From Oscillospiraceae bacterium (GTDB lineage Bacteria; Bacillota; Clostridia; Oscillospirales; Ruminococcaceae): a stretch of DNA of 64,000 nucleotides. Position numbers and translations under genes: made by a program. Under the pieces are notes generated by a model. It was given only the letters and a program-made list of their open reading frames with translations. It was not told the origin of the DNA and did not search any database. The DNA lies in the NCBI GenBank assembly GCA_030539275.1, contig JAUNSK010000015.1:1-64000 (forward strand), read 5' to 3'. Positions within the stretch are counted from its first letter, which is position 1; every line of letters begins with the position of its first letter. Shown here piece by piece: positions 16,316 to 25,575 of this stretch.

Positions 16316-17695
16316 ATGAACAAAAAAACTCAGCTGCTTTCAGATGCTCCTGTATCAAAAGCATTGCTTGCTGTAGGACTGCCTGCAATGATCGGTATGA
16401 TGATCAATGCTCTTTATAATCTGGTGGATGCTTATTTTGTAAGCGGCATGGGTAAAAGTCAGATGGGAGCTATTACTGTTGCTTTTCCGCTGGGGCAGGT
16501 TGTTGTCGGACTTGGACTGCTTTTCGGCAACGGTGCTGCATCATATATTTCAAGACTGTTAGGCAGTGGTGACACACAGACTGCGGATAAGGCAGCAAGT
16601 ACAGCTTTATACAGCAGCATTTCAGTCGGTGCAGTAATAATCGCCTCAGCTGTTATTTTTCTCAAACCCATTCTTATTCTGATCGGTACAACTGACACCA
16701 TTATGCCCTATGCTGTTACATACACAAGAATATATTTAATCTCTTCAATTCTGAATATATTTAATGTTACAATGAATAACCTGGCAACAAGTGAGGGTTG
16801 TGCAAAAACTGCAATGTGTGCTCTTCTCAGCGGGGCTGTACTTAATATAGCTCTGGATCCGCTGTTTATATCTGTATTTGAACTCGGAGTTGCCGGAGCG
16901 GCTGCTGCAACTGCAATTTCACAGGCAGTATCGTCTGCGGTCTATATTATGTACATTTCAGAGAAAAAAAGTGTATTCAGCTTCAGAATTAATAAATGCA
17001 GTTTTACAGGTAATATCATATTACAAATATTAAAAATAGGGGTTCCGACACTTATTTTTCAACTCCTTACCAGCTTTTCTATTGTGCTTATTAACAGAGC
17101 TGCAAAACCGTATGGAGATTCTGTTATATCAGGAATGGGTGTAGTAACAAGGATCATTTCTATGGGAAGTCTGATGGTATTTGGATACACTAAGGGACTT
17201 CAGCCTGTGGCAGGATACAGTTTCGGTGCCAGGAAGTATGATCGTCTGAAAGAGGCGATAAAATTATCTGTAATATGGACAAGTATTTTTTGTTTTGTTT
17301 TCGGAGCAGCGGCGGCAATTTTTTCAGTACCACTGGTTTCAAAGTTTTCCAAGGGTGATTCTCAGATGATAACGGTCGCATCGGCTGCCCTAAGGGCTAA
17401 CGGATTATCATTTACTCTGTTCGGATTTTATACAGTTTATTCGTCATTGTTCCTGGCTCTCGGGAAAGCAAAAAGAGGTTTTGTTCTTGGCGCCTGCAGA
17501 CAGGGGATATTTTTTATTCCTGTGCTTTATATTCTTACAGCTTTCTTGAAAGTAAACGGAGTAGTGTACTCTCAGCCGGCAGCAGATGTTCTGTCAGCGC
17601 TTGCTGCCGTGGTTATGGCAGTACAGCTGCACAGAGAGTTAAATAAAAATTCGCAGCCGGGATTGCCACTGGATTCGCAGAAAATGAATGCGTAG
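16316..17695 (+). CDS. MATE-family efflux transporter
   Basis: A 459-residue multidrug and toxic-compound exporter with about 12 membrane spans and the pseudo-repeat typical of MATE proteins. The N-terminal half opens ALLAVGLPAMIGMMINALYN and contains LVDAYFVSGMG; the C-terminal half has GVPTLIFQLLTS and KGLQPVAGYSFGARKYDR. It resembles the DinF/NorM-like Firmicute subgroup. The ATG at 16316 has AAAGGAAG upstream and is preferred to an in-frame start at 16289. It is divergent from, and probably controlled by, the PadR regulator. Confidence 0.94.
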   Translation: MNKKTQLLSDAPVSKALLAVGLPAMIGMMINALYNLVDAYFVSGMGKSQMGAITVAFPLGQVVVGLGLLFGNGAASYISRLLGSGDTQTADKAASTALYSSISVGAVIIASAVIFLKPILILIGTTDTIMPYAVTYTRIYLISSILNIFNVTMNNLATSEGCAKTAMCALLSGAVLNIALDPLFISVFELGVAGAAAATAISQAVSSAVYIMYISEKKSVFSFRINKCSFTGNIILQILKIGVPTLIFQLLTSFSIVLINRAAKPYGDSVISGMGVVTRIISMGSLMVFGYTKGLQPVAGYSFGARKYDRLKEAIKLSVIWTSIFCFVFGAAAAIFSVPLVSKFSKGDSQMITVASAALRANGLSFTLFGFYTVYSSLFLALGKAKRGFVLGACRQGIFFIPVLYILTAFLKVNGVVYSQPAADVLSALAAVVMAVQLHRELNKNSQPGLPLDSQKMNA

Positions 17696-17775
17696 ATTAC
17701 AGATGATGAAAATAATCAACATGCAGGTTTACACAGATTATTTATTCCAAAAAACTGAATGTATATGAAAAAATT

Positions 17776-17826
17776 AAACAGACCGTGTATGAAGCTCAAA
17801 TACTTCAATACACGGCCTGTTTTAAT
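17776..17826. terminator. Terminator after the MATE gene
   Basis: AAACAGACCGTGTATGAAG pairs with CTTCAATACACGGCCTGTTT, with one mismatch and a bulge, and is followed by a T/A-rich tract. Confidence 0.85.
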
Positions 17827-17902
17827 ATTCACAAGTAAGTCTGACAAAAAAGTAAGTAAAAATAAAGCAGAATTTAATTAGAATTTAATTCCAATTTTAA
17901 TA

Positions 17903-17931
17903 TGGACATTTTTTGTATTTGATGATATAAT
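17903..17931 (+). promoter_or_regulatory. Promoter of the 760-residue membrane protein gene
   Basis: TGGACA (17903-17908), 17 bases, TATAAT (17926-17931). It leaves a leader of about 130 bases, which contains the hairpin ATCAGCA...TGCTGAT at about 18015-18036 and the 16-mer TGATGCAGTTAAATAA. No riboswitch class was recognised. Confidence 0.75.
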
Positions 17932-18070
17932 TGTATTCTGCGAAAAAATAATAAAAAATGTATAAATAATTCGTTGTTATATCTACTTAATCTGATTCTT
18001 GAGTCAGTTATTCTATCAGCAAACTTTTATGCTGATGCAGTTAAATAATATCAGTTGCGGAGAATGATAA

Positions 18071-20353
18071 ATGGATAAGATATTATATCGAAAAGCTTTT
18101 TTTGAAAGATCATCAATAGATCTGAAAAAAACTGACAGTATCATTATACTTTTCAGTAAGGTGATTTTAATTGCCGTGTCTGTTTCGTTTTTTATGTATT
18201 CATTAACATATGATTACTTCTATCATGAAATAGACAGCTACATGCTTCCTACTATATCAATGGAGTACAGGAGATCGATTGTAATAACACAGGATGATAT
18301 AGACCGGGCAAGGATCGATTATCCTGAGTTATATGAAGATGTTCAGGATTTCAGTACACTTCGTTCGGCAGGTCTGAATAAGTGCAGTGAAGATAAATGG
18401 ATATCATTTTATTTTCCTGTGTACCCGTTCGCCTGTATGCCGGCAAAATTAATTCTTCAGCTGTCCGGTCTGGATCAGGCCCGTGCTTTTCCTGTAACAA
18501 ATTCGGTCATGCTGATCATTACTTTGTTCATAGTATACCGGAGGCTTAAGGTATCTCCTTTTGGAAAACTGGCAGCTATTGTATTACTGATCGTCAGTCC
18601 TATTACAAAGTATATACAATATATAAGCTGTGAAACGATGCTGTTTTCACTGATCACTATAGCGCTTGTGCTTTATCAGAGTAATAATTACAGATCATCG
18701 GCGCTTCTTATCTCGATAGCCAGTATGACAAATCCTACAGTAATGGCTATTGGTCTTGTTATGATTACTGAATATTTTGTGGGGCTTATAAGAAACAGAA
18801 AAAATGTCAGGGTATTTTCATCACAAAATGTTTTGAACACAGTAAAATATGGCTGTTTTTATATTCCGTGCCTTATTCCTTTTGCATTCAACTTTTTCAT
18901 GCTGCGAACAGGAAATCCGACTGCAGGCGGAGCGACACTCAGTTTTTACGGTCAGAGAGTATTATCATATCTTTTTGATATTAATTTTGGATTTGCATCA
19001 TTTGCGCCGTTTACACTGCTGTTGTTCTTTGTATTGATAATCGTTTCTGTTCTGAGGAAAAAATATAAATGTATTGTTTATGCAGGATTTTTCATATGTC
19101 CTGTTCTGGCATATTCACTGATGATATTTATCAATTGTATAGCAATATTCTGCTCGCGTTATGTTATGTGGACGTATCCTGCGCTTGTCATTGGTATCGT
19201 TGTTATAATTGAGGATATTAAGATAAAACCTTTTCTTGAGTATGCTGCTTTTTTTGCAGCAGTAGTGTCTTCAAATATTCTGCTGTCAGTAAACAGCACA
19301 GATATTTCATGCTTCACATTCAACGCATCGGCACGGTTTCTGCTTGATAATCATCCCGGTCTTTATAGTCCTTTTTACGGTACTTTCTATAACAGAAATG
19401 ATGGGTATAACCTGTCTCATTTAGCTCAGACGCCATCCTATTATTTTTCATCACAGGACAATTATCTTACAAAACTGCTTTTTAAATCTACACCGGAGTA
19501 TAAAAAACAGATCATATCACAATTATCCGGAGATCCTGAGTCAGAAAAATATCTTAAAGATAAGCTTGACAATATTCCTGACGACGAGAAGTATCATTAT
19601 TTAAATATTTCTCCAGGGGGCACAGTAAAGCTTGAAAAGAAAAATCCACAACAGCTTGGAATCATATCAGAAGATAAGGCAGTTTTTGAGTCAGAGGATC
19701 CAATATGCATTCCATCCGCTCAGGACTCTGATCATGAGGCATTCATTGAGTTCAGGTCAGAGCCATGCGTATTATATAAAGTAGATATTGAATATGACCA
19801 GAGTACACTGCCTGAAAAAACAGACAATGTGTCAGTGAGTCTAAACGGAAACTGTTCGTCTTCTGATAATAATTATTCACAGGAAAACTGCTGTACATAT
19901 TTTATTAACTCAGAAGAAAACCGTGCATCGCAGCTGAAAATTGAAAACAAAAATGATACACAGGTAAGTATCAGAAACATTAAAATTACATCAATGAAAA
20001 ACAACAATAAGATAATGAATATCAGAGATCCGTTTACTACACAGGGAAATATGGCTGAATCCGTTTCAGCGTTTGATTTCGCACCTGAATCATTTAAATA
20101 CTATAAGGTAACTGTCAGAATAAAAAATCCTGAGCTCATTGATGAAGAAGATGAACTGTTTTTCAGAATGTCTTATCAGTCTGATTATTCGCCGTATATA
20201 CCTGAACATGAGTTATCTGAAGCGGAGAATACGTTTAATATTTACTCCGGTGATATGACACTTGCTACAAGTGAATGCATGGCATCGATAACAGGAAAAA
20301 CAAAAAATCCTGTAATAATCAGTTCAGTCGAGATTGAGGAGACTGTGAAATAA
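18071..20353 (+). CDS. Large polytopic membrane protein, GT-C glycosyltransferase-like
   Basis: The 760-residue protein has about 11-12 membrane spans in its first ~400 residues and a soluble, mostly extracytoplasmic C-terminal half. The first external loop starts YDYFYHEIDSYMLPT. The acidic pair in such a loop after span 1 is the hallmark of GT-C glycosyltransferases that use lipid-linked sugars. Other conserved-looking points are FYFPVYPF and SRYVMWTYPALV near the later spans. The C-terminal part looks beta-rich. It may act in cell-surface glycosylation, but this is inference from topology and no family was identified. It is monocistronic. Confidence 0.75.
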   Translation: MDKILYRKAFFERSSIDLKKTDSIIILFSKVILIAVSVSFFMYSLTYDYFYHEIDSYMLPTISMEYRRSIVITQDDIDRARIDYPELYEDVQDFSTLRSAGLNKCSEDKWISFYFPVYPFACMPAKLILQLSGLDQARAFPVTNSVMLIITLFIVYRRLKVSPFGKLAAIVLLIVSPITKYIQYISCETMLFSLITIALVLYQSNNYRSSALLISIASMTNPTVMAIGLVMITEYFVGLIRNRKNVRVFSSQNVLNTVKYGCFYIPCLIPFAFNFFMLRTGNPTAGGATLSFYGQRVLSYLFDINFGFASFAPFTLLLFFVLIIVSVLRKKYKCIVYAGFFICPVLAYSLMIFINCIAIFCSRYVMWTYPALVIGIVVIIEDIKIKPFLEYAAFFAAVVSSNILLSVNSTDISCFTFNASARFLLDNHPGLYSPFYGTFYNRNDGYNLSHLAQTPSYYFSSQDNYLTKLLFKSTPEYKKQIISQLSGDPESEKYLKDKLDNIPDDEKYHYLNISPGGTVKLEKKNPQQLGIISEDKAVFESEDPICIPSAQDSDHEAFIEFRSEPCVLYKVDIEYDQSTLPEKTDNVSVSLNGNCSSSDNNYSQENCCTYFINSEENRASQLKIENKNDTQVSIRNIKITSMKNNNKIMNIRDPFTTQGNMAESVSAFDFAPESFKYYKVTVRIKNPELIDEEDELFFRMSYQSDYSPYIPEHELSEAENTFNIYSGDMTLATSECMASITGKTKNPVIISSVEIEETVK

Positions 20354-20405
20354 AACCATACAATTTATTTCTTAATACCTTTGTTTATCCTGACTGCAAT
20401 AAATT

Positions 20406-20467
20406 ATAGCCGCAAAAACAGTTGCTTTTCCATTTCTGATGAATAGGCAATCTGAATTTGCGGCTAT
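20406..20467. terminator. Inverted repeat between convergent genes
   Basis: ATAGCCGCAAA (20406-20416) and TTTGCGGCTAT (20457-20467) are perfect complements 40 bases apart. Position between two converging genes suggests a shared terminator, although the loop is long and the T tract is weak. Confidence 0.5.
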
Positions 20468-20551
20468 ATTATTTAGAATTATGTGTTAATAAGTTTTTTC
20501 ATTCTGTAAGCCTGAAATTACAGAATAAAAATGTATCGGAATGATTCTGTC

Positions 20552-21727
20552 TTATCCGAACAGGCTCATTAATTTTGCGACTATAAGACCTCCGCCTGTT
20601 CCTACAACGTAACCGAGCAGAGCCATAATGATTCCAACAGGAACAAGTGCGCTGCTGTATGATCCTGCAAGGACAGGTGCTGTTGCTGTTCCTCCGATAT
20701 TTGCAAGGGATGAAACTGCACATGTAAAGATATCGATCTTGAAAAGCTTTGCAAGTAATACCATGATAGCAACATGAATTACAAGAATGATCATTCCGGT
20801 CAGAAGCCATACAGGAGCATTTCCTATGCTTCCAAGGTCAGCTCTTGAAGCTATAAGTGCAATAACTATATAGAGCAGAACATTTGAAACTTCTTCAGTG
20901 CCTTTGATTTTTCCAAACGGTGTAAGTGCAAGAACAATACCGAGAAGTGTTACTACAAGGACTGTCCATGTTGCCTTATCAAAGAAAGGAAGGTATGAAG
21001 CAATAAAGACGCCGACTTTCTGGGAAAGAGCTGAAACTATAAGGCCTGAACCTATCAGGAGCGCAAGATTCTGCCAGGTGATCTGTTTTGTATTTGCCCT
21101 GGCTTCAGCTTCAAGAGTAACGCCGACCTCATCAATAAGCTTTGTATCTGCTTTTGCCCACTTGTTGAACTTACCGGAGAATCCTATTGCCCACAGCAGG
21201 AACATTACATACAGTGTTGCACAGATAGAGTCCATAACAAGTGCGTATGCCATTGATGCCTCATCTACGTCAAGTGCAGCCTGGATAGCAAGCATATTTC
21301 CGCCGCCGCCCATCCAGCTTCCGCAAAGTGCACCCAGAGATCTCCATGCTCCTTCGCCGAGTGCATTATGCATAATAGCATAGGCAACTACGAAACCTAT
21401 GCCTATGGAAACAGTTGCGCTGAAAAAGCCTATGAGCATTTTAGGCCCGAGCTTTACAATTTTTCTTAGGTTGCATCTTAGAAGCATAATGAAAAGCATT
21501 GCGTAAAGCAGTGGATTTTTAAGTGAACTGTATGCCTCGGCAGTACTTGAAAGATCCCATACCTTGAACGTACACAGCAGCATAAGTCCAAGATAGATAA
21601 GTATTATCGGTGGTGCAAATTTGAAGAAGTTCTGCGCGGCTTTTCCTTTAAAAACCTTAGGAAGGTTCACAAGAACTGCCGCTGAAAATATCAGAGTCGC
21701 TATATACATAAAACCATCAGTTATCAT
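20552..21727 (-). CDS. DUF819-family membrane protein (YjcL-like)
   Basis: A 391-residue protein with about 11 membrane spans. Features include LGALCGSWMGGGGNMLAIQAA in the middle and NIGGTATAPVLAGSYSSALVP near the end; these glycine-rich half-helices resemble those of secondary transporters. The family is uncharacterised. It is encoded 30-42 bases after pepD on the same strand, so a role in uptake or release of dipeptides or amino acids is possible (inference). The start is uncertain: ATG at 21727 is 13 bases after AAAGGA, and a TTG four codons earlier is almost on it. Confidence 0.85.
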   Translation of the reverse strand: MITDGFMYIATLIFSAAVLVNLPKVFKGKAAQNFFKFAPPIILIYLGLMLLCTFKVWDLSSTAEAYSSLKNPLLYAMLFIMLLRCNLRKIVKLGPKMLIGFFSATVSIGIGFVVAYAIMHNALGEGAWRSLGALCGSWMGGGGNMLAIQAALDVDEASMAYALVMDSICATLYVMFLLWAIGFSGKFNKWAKADTKLIDEVGVTLEAEARANTKQITWQNLALLIGSGLIVSALSQKVGVFIASYLPFFDKATWTVLVVTLLGIVLALTPFGKIKGTEEVSNVLLYIVIALIASRADLGSIGNAPVWLLTGMIILVIHVAIMVLLAKLFKIDIFTCAVSSLANIGGTATAPVLAGSYSSALVPVGIIMALLGYVVGTGGGLIVAKLMSLFG

Positions 21728-21769
21728 TTTTTTTATCAAATCCTTTATTACAGCCGGGGCTGATATTTT

Positions 21770-23230
21770 TTATTTTAATTTTTTGAGCACAGCCTTGAGA
21801 TATTCCCAGCAACGCTGTACAGATTCAATGTTCATACGTTCTGATGTTGTATGGACATTTTCAATATCAGGACCAAAGGATACCATATCCGCATCGTTGA
21901 TCTTACCTGATAAAATACCGCATTCAAGTCCGGCATGGATACCTGAGACCTGAGGTTCTTCATTATAGATGTCTTTATAAACATTTTTCATTATGTCTCT
22001 GAGAGGCGAATCTGCCCTGTATTCCCATTCAGGATAATCGGCAGCCAGCTTAGTTTTTCCTCCGAGATACTGAGAAAATGAAGTAAGCTTGTGAACAACA
22101 AGGCGTTTACCCTCTGATGTATTGCTCCGGATGAGTAATCCGAACTTAAGAATCTCATTTTCAGCTGATGCACAGCCGAGATTGAGTGATGACTGTACCA
22201 TTCCAGGCATATCGGGGCTCATGGCGATAATACCGTCCGGTACATGCAGCAGTGAAAATACTATTTTTTCTGTACTGTCTTTGTCATACATCTTATCAGG
22301 GAAATTACAGGGTACAGCTTTAATATATCCATCTGGTTCAGATAATGCACACTCTGTTCTGATTTTTATATTAAAGTTCTGAATTGCATTTAAAACAGAC
22401 TCAGAGTATTTTTTTTCAAAGCAGATTACCGCTGAGGCTTGTTTAGGGATTATATTTTCCCTGCTTCCTCCTGCCAGTGAGCATATCCTGTACTCCGCAT
22501 CCATTGAGATCTCTTCAAGAATCTGTGCAAGAACCTTAAGCGCATTTTTATGGTTCTTGTCAATATCGACGCCTGAATGTCCTCCGGCAAAATCCTCAAG
22601 TGTAATTTCTACGCAGCACTTTTCAAATGTTTCTTTACTGAATACAAGAGGGAAGGTGACAAATGCTCTTACGCCGCCTGCGCAGCTTACTGTCAGAATA
22701 CCCTCCTTTTCTGAATCAATATTGATAAGCCTTCTGCCGCTTAAAAGGGAGGGATCAAGATTGCATGCACCAAGAAGTCCTATTTCCTCATCTGCTGTAA
22801 AAAGAGCTTCGATCGGTGGGTGGGGTATATCGTTACTGTCAAGGAGAGCAAGGATATATGTAACTCCGATCCCGTCATCTCCTCCCAGAGTTGTACCGTC
22901 TGCCCACATGTATTTTCCGTCGCAGCACAGTTTTATACTGTCTGTTTTCATATTTACAGCTGACTGCGGATCTTTTTCGCAGACCATATCAAGGTGTGCC
23001 TGGAGTATTATTGGTTCGCAGTTTTCGTAACCGTCAGTCCCGTCAGAATATATTACAACGTTTCCGTAGGTATCCCGTGCGGATCTAAGATTTCTTTCCT
23101 GCGCAAAGTCAAGACAGTACTCTGCTATTTTTTCAGTATTGGCTGAGCCTCTTGGTATCTGTGATATAATTCTAAAAAATCTGAATACACTTTCAGGCTG
23201 CAGTCTATCCAGTTCATTTGAAGTAATCAT
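21770..23230 (-). CDS. pepD: Aminoacyl-histidine dipeptidase (M20 family)
   Basis: A cytoplasmic metallo-dipeptidase of 486 residues, the usual PepD length. The zinc ligands lie in the expected motifs: QAHLDMVCEK, WADGTTLGGDDGIGV (bridging Asp) and TADEEIGLLGA (catalytic Glu and ligand Glu), with the last histidine near the C-terminus (HTTSERM). The inserted lid domain lies between. PepD cleaves Xaa-His and other dipeptides. The ribosome site AAAAGGAGG precedes the ATG. The gene is the first of a two-gene operon with DUF819. Its leader contains a strong hairpin plus T tract (23248-23292), so expression may be set by attenuation. Confidence 0.94.
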   Translation of the reverse strand: MITSNELDRLQPESVFRFFRIISQIPRGSANTEKIAEYCLDFAQERNLRSARDTYGNVVIYSDGTDGYENCEPIILQAHLDMVCEKDPQSAVNMKTDSIKLCCDGKYMWADGTTLGGDDGIGVTYILALLDSNDIPHPPIEALFTADEEIGLLGACNLDPSLLSGRRLINIDSEKEGILTVSCAGGVRAFVTFPLVFSKETFEKCCVEITLEDFAGGHSGVDIDKNHKNALKVLAQILEEISMDAEYRICSLAGGSRENIIPKQASAVICFEKKYSESVLNAIQNFNIKIRTECALSEPDGYIKAVPCNFPDKMYDKDSTEKIVFSLLHVPDGIIAMSPDMPGMVQSSLNLGCASAENEILKFGLLIRSNTSEGKRLVVHKLTSFSQYLGGKTKLAADYPEWEYRADSPLRDIMKNVYKDIYNEEPQVSGIHAGLECGILSGKINDADMVSFGPDIENVHTTSERMNIESVQRCWEYLKAVLKKLK

Positions 23231-23247
23231 TTTACCTCCTTTTATAT

Positions 23248-23292
23248 AAAAAAGCCGTTGACTGCAGGAATATTATAGTCAACGGCTTTTTT
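23248..23292 (-). promoter_or_regulatory. Terminator-like hairpin in the pepD leader (possible attenuator)
   Basis: AAAAAAGCCGTTGACT and its perfect complement are separated by 13 bases; on the minus strand the stem is followed by six T. It sits between the pepD promoter (23316-23344) and the pepD ribosome site. Confidence 0.7.
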
Positions 23293-23315
23293 TTGTCTTA
23301 TTATATTGTGTTAAT

Positions 23316-23344
23316 ATTATACCACATTAAATCGTTTGCGTCAA
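23316..23344 (-). promoter_or_regulatory. pepD promoter
   Basis: On the minus strand TTGACG, 17 bases, TATAAT with an extended TGG. Confidence 0.8.
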
Positions 23345-23424
23345 TTGACATATAATGTATTATAATAAGGGATATAAAGGTTTACAATTAATAGAAAAAT
23401 GATTACACATCAAACGGAATAATA

Positions 23425-23468
23425 AAGGACATCCCAACCTGTAATGACAGGGTGGAGATGTCCTTTAT
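23425..23468. terminator. Terminator of the membrane lipase gene
   Basis: AAAGGACATC and its complement GATGTCCTTT enclose a smaller CCAACCTGT/ACAGGGTGG stem. A tract and T tract lie on the two sides. Confidence 0.8.
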
Positions 23469-23473
23469 ATTTT

Positions 23474-24820
23474 TTATAATCCTCTTTCCTTCAGCTTTGC
23501 CACAAGCTGCACATAAAATTCGCGAACGTCAAATCCCTTGAAATTTTCCCGGTTAAGGTCAATCATATCCGCGTGTGTAATACCGCGGCTGCCTTTCGGA
23601 TAAACTGTGATAAAGCTTTCGCCCCACTGCATAGATGTGAGTGCAACAAGTCCGTCGTTGTCACCGTCAAATTTCTTCACGAGCGGATAGGAAACGTTGA
23701 GAGGAAAGCGTCCGCTTCTGGCTTTTGCAGATGTTGTTCCGACACTCTGATATAAAACGCCTGGTGCATCAGGAACTTTTTTATTAAATTCTGTGCAGAA
23801 GCTGTTGGTCAGGTTTGTAACAGCAGCCATAAAGTCAGGGGATTCATCCCCAAGCCTGCTGAAAGCATTTTCATATGTGGCTGAGAGAGCCTTCTTGACC
23901 TTTTCAGGGGCTTTGCCGATAAGATAATCTGCAAACAGACAGCCTCTGTGAGGAGTGTTTATCGTGGTAAGGGAAGCAACATTCTTGTCTGAACCAAGTC
24001 TGCTTATTGCATATCGTGAGTCAAGTCCGCCTTTTGAATGGGCGATTATGTTGACCTTTTCGCAGCCGGTCTGAAGTACAATACTCTGAATTCTTTTTGC
24101 AAGTTCAGCTGCACTTTCGCTCACACTGACTGCAGACTGCTGTTCACCGTAGTAAATTCGTGCACCGTTACGCTTGAGCTCCTCAGGAATGCGTCCCCAG
24201 TAATTGAGCAGGCTGCTGTCGCGGAAAAATACACCATGAACAAGTAGTATAGGATATTTTGTTGCACAGATCTTCAGACCCGTGCGTTTTTTATCAAGTT
24301 CACATTTTTTTGTTTCAACTTTGCATTCGGTTTGTACCTTTGAGTAGATAATGATAAGCATAATAATGTTCGCAATCGGTATCCAGCCTAAAATAAGACC
24401 AAGTATGCGGTAGCGCATAGCGAGCTGGGATGAAGTCAGATATACTCTGATAATACCGTTCCAGAACATGACTGCTTCACCGAGAACCAGTGTAACTGAA
24501 TATAGTATGATCGTCTTTACAGAAACTGAACCGTTTACTGTACCGACTATATTGTATATCAGCAGCGGCAGTGAAAAGAGGCATGTCAGCATGAAGTTCA
24601 TAATCAGTGCCGCACCGTCACCCATTATCTTAAGCCGTTTCTCCGGATATCTTCTGAAGGTCGGAAATATGTTGTAGACTATAAAATAAATGAACAGGAC
24701 TATACCCAGCAGAATTCTTACTCCCGCTGAGGTACTGTGTGGTATGGCAGGCAGATTTAACTCAAGATAAGTAAGCAGAAAATTAATTGCTGAGATCAGA
24801 ATATGTATCAGATATATCAC
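23474..24820 (-). CDS. Membrane-anchored lipase/esterase (alpha/beta hydrolase)
   Basis: The 448 residues fall into two parts. Residues 1-160 contain about five membrane spans. Residues ~190-440 form an alpha/beta hydrolase with the oxyanion region YPILLVHGVFFRD and the nucleophile elbow AHSKGGLDSR. The catalytic Asp probably lies in FDGDNDGLV and the His in THADMI. The hydrolase half resembles bacterial triacylglycerol lipases (LipA/EstA type). An esterase acting on lipids at the membrane is likely. The start is GTG at 24820; a GAGG lies almost on it, so the exact start is uncertain. It is monocistronic. Confidence 0.82.
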   Translation of the reverse strand: MIYLIHILISAINFLLTYLELNLPAIPHSTSAGVRILLGIVLFIYFIVYNIFPTFRRYPEKRLKIMGDGAALIMNFMLTCLFSLPLLIYNIVGTVNGSVSVKTIILYSVTLVLGEAVMFWNGIIRVYLTSSQLAMRYRILGLILGWIPIANIIMLIIIYSKVQTECKVETKKCELDKKRTGLKICATKYPILLVHGVFFRDSSLLNYWGRIPEELKRNGARIYYGEQQSAVSVSESAAELAKRIQSIVLQTGCEKVNIIAHSKGGLDSRYAISRLGSDKNVASLTTINTPHRGCLFADYLIGKAPEKVKKALSATYENAFSRLGDESPDFMAAVTNLTNSFCTEFNKKVPDAPGVLYQSVGTTSAKARSGRFPLNVSYPLVKKFDGDNDGLVALTSMQWGESFITVYPKGSRGITHADMIDLNRENFKGFDVREFYVQLVAKLKERGL

Positions 24821-24937
24821 CTCATATAACGTTTTTATTATTATATAGTTTTAGTAAAAGCTTGTCAATCAATTAATATGCAATTATGTAGCCAGGCTTT
24901 TTAAAAAACTTTAAGAATTTCATTAAGCTCATATGTA

Positions 24938-24966
24938 TTGCTGCTAACCATAAAATATGATATAAT
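24938..24966 (+). promoter_or_regulatory. Promoter of the C39-like gene cluster
   Basis: TTGCTG (24938-24943), 17 bases, TATAAT (24961-24966). It lies 75 bases before the first gene. Confidence 0.72.
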
Positions 24967-25041
24967 ATTTGAGTAATCAGGCAATTGTGAGCAGATAATA
25001 ATTTTTATGTCAGGCTATAAAATAAAAAGGAGAATAATTCG

Positions 25042-25446
25042 GTGGAGACTGAAAATACAAAAAATATCGCAGCTAATAAATCACAAAGAGCGGTAAGCTT
25101 CATTCACGAGCCTACAGACCTTCAGTGCGGACAGGCAGTGCTTGCAATGCTTCTCGGCAGATCTGTCAGTGAAATAGTCGCCTTTCTTAACAACGACCGT
25201 GAAACAACTCTTAAGGAAATGAAGCAGGTACTGGCTGTAAACAATATGATCTGCTCAGATACAAGAAAACAGGCTTATAAAAAAGAGGACCTTCCTCAGG
25301 TGTGCATTCTCAGTCTTGAGACTCCAAGATGCTGGCACTGGTCTTTATACCATTACGGTGTATTTTATGATCCTGAACATGGGGTTATGGATGATTTCCC
25401 CGACTCGGCAAGAAAATATTTCTGGGAGGTCAGAGAGGATTATTAA
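25042..25446 (+). CDS. Papain-fold (peptidase C39-like) protein
   Basis: A 134-residue single-domain protein with no signal peptide. The catalytic triad of a C39-like cysteine peptidase can be read: Cys29 in LQCGQAVLAMLLG, His99 in CWHWSLY and Asp110 in VFYDPEHG, with the strand HYGVFYDP characteristic of this fold. The substrate is unknown. It could be a peptidase or an acyl/peptide transferase rather than a bacteriocin leader peptidase, since no ABC transporter is attached. The start is GTG at 25042 after AAAAGGAGA. Two genes for His/Gly-rich membrane proteins follow within 130 bases, probably in the same unit. Confidence 0.8.
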   Translation: METENTKNIAANKSQRAVSFIHEPTDLQCGQAVLAMLLGRSVSEIVAFLNNDRETTLKEMKQVLAVNNMICSDTRKQAYKKEDLPQVCILSLETPRCWHWSLYHYGVFYDPEHGVMDDFPDSARKYFWEVREDY

Positions 25447-25575
25447 AAATACTGGTCATATTTATAAATTTAATCATAAAGTATAATATAGTGTATAAAT
25501 CTGATATCTCTGATTTGCTTTTGCTCACAGACAGTACAGGTAAAAATATTTATTTAACTGAAGGGAGATATAATT

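Noticed and set aside
25042-25446. Bacteriocin leader peptidase system
   Set aside because: The C39-like protein is not fused to an ABC transporter, and no precursor peptide with a double-glycine leader was seen nearby.
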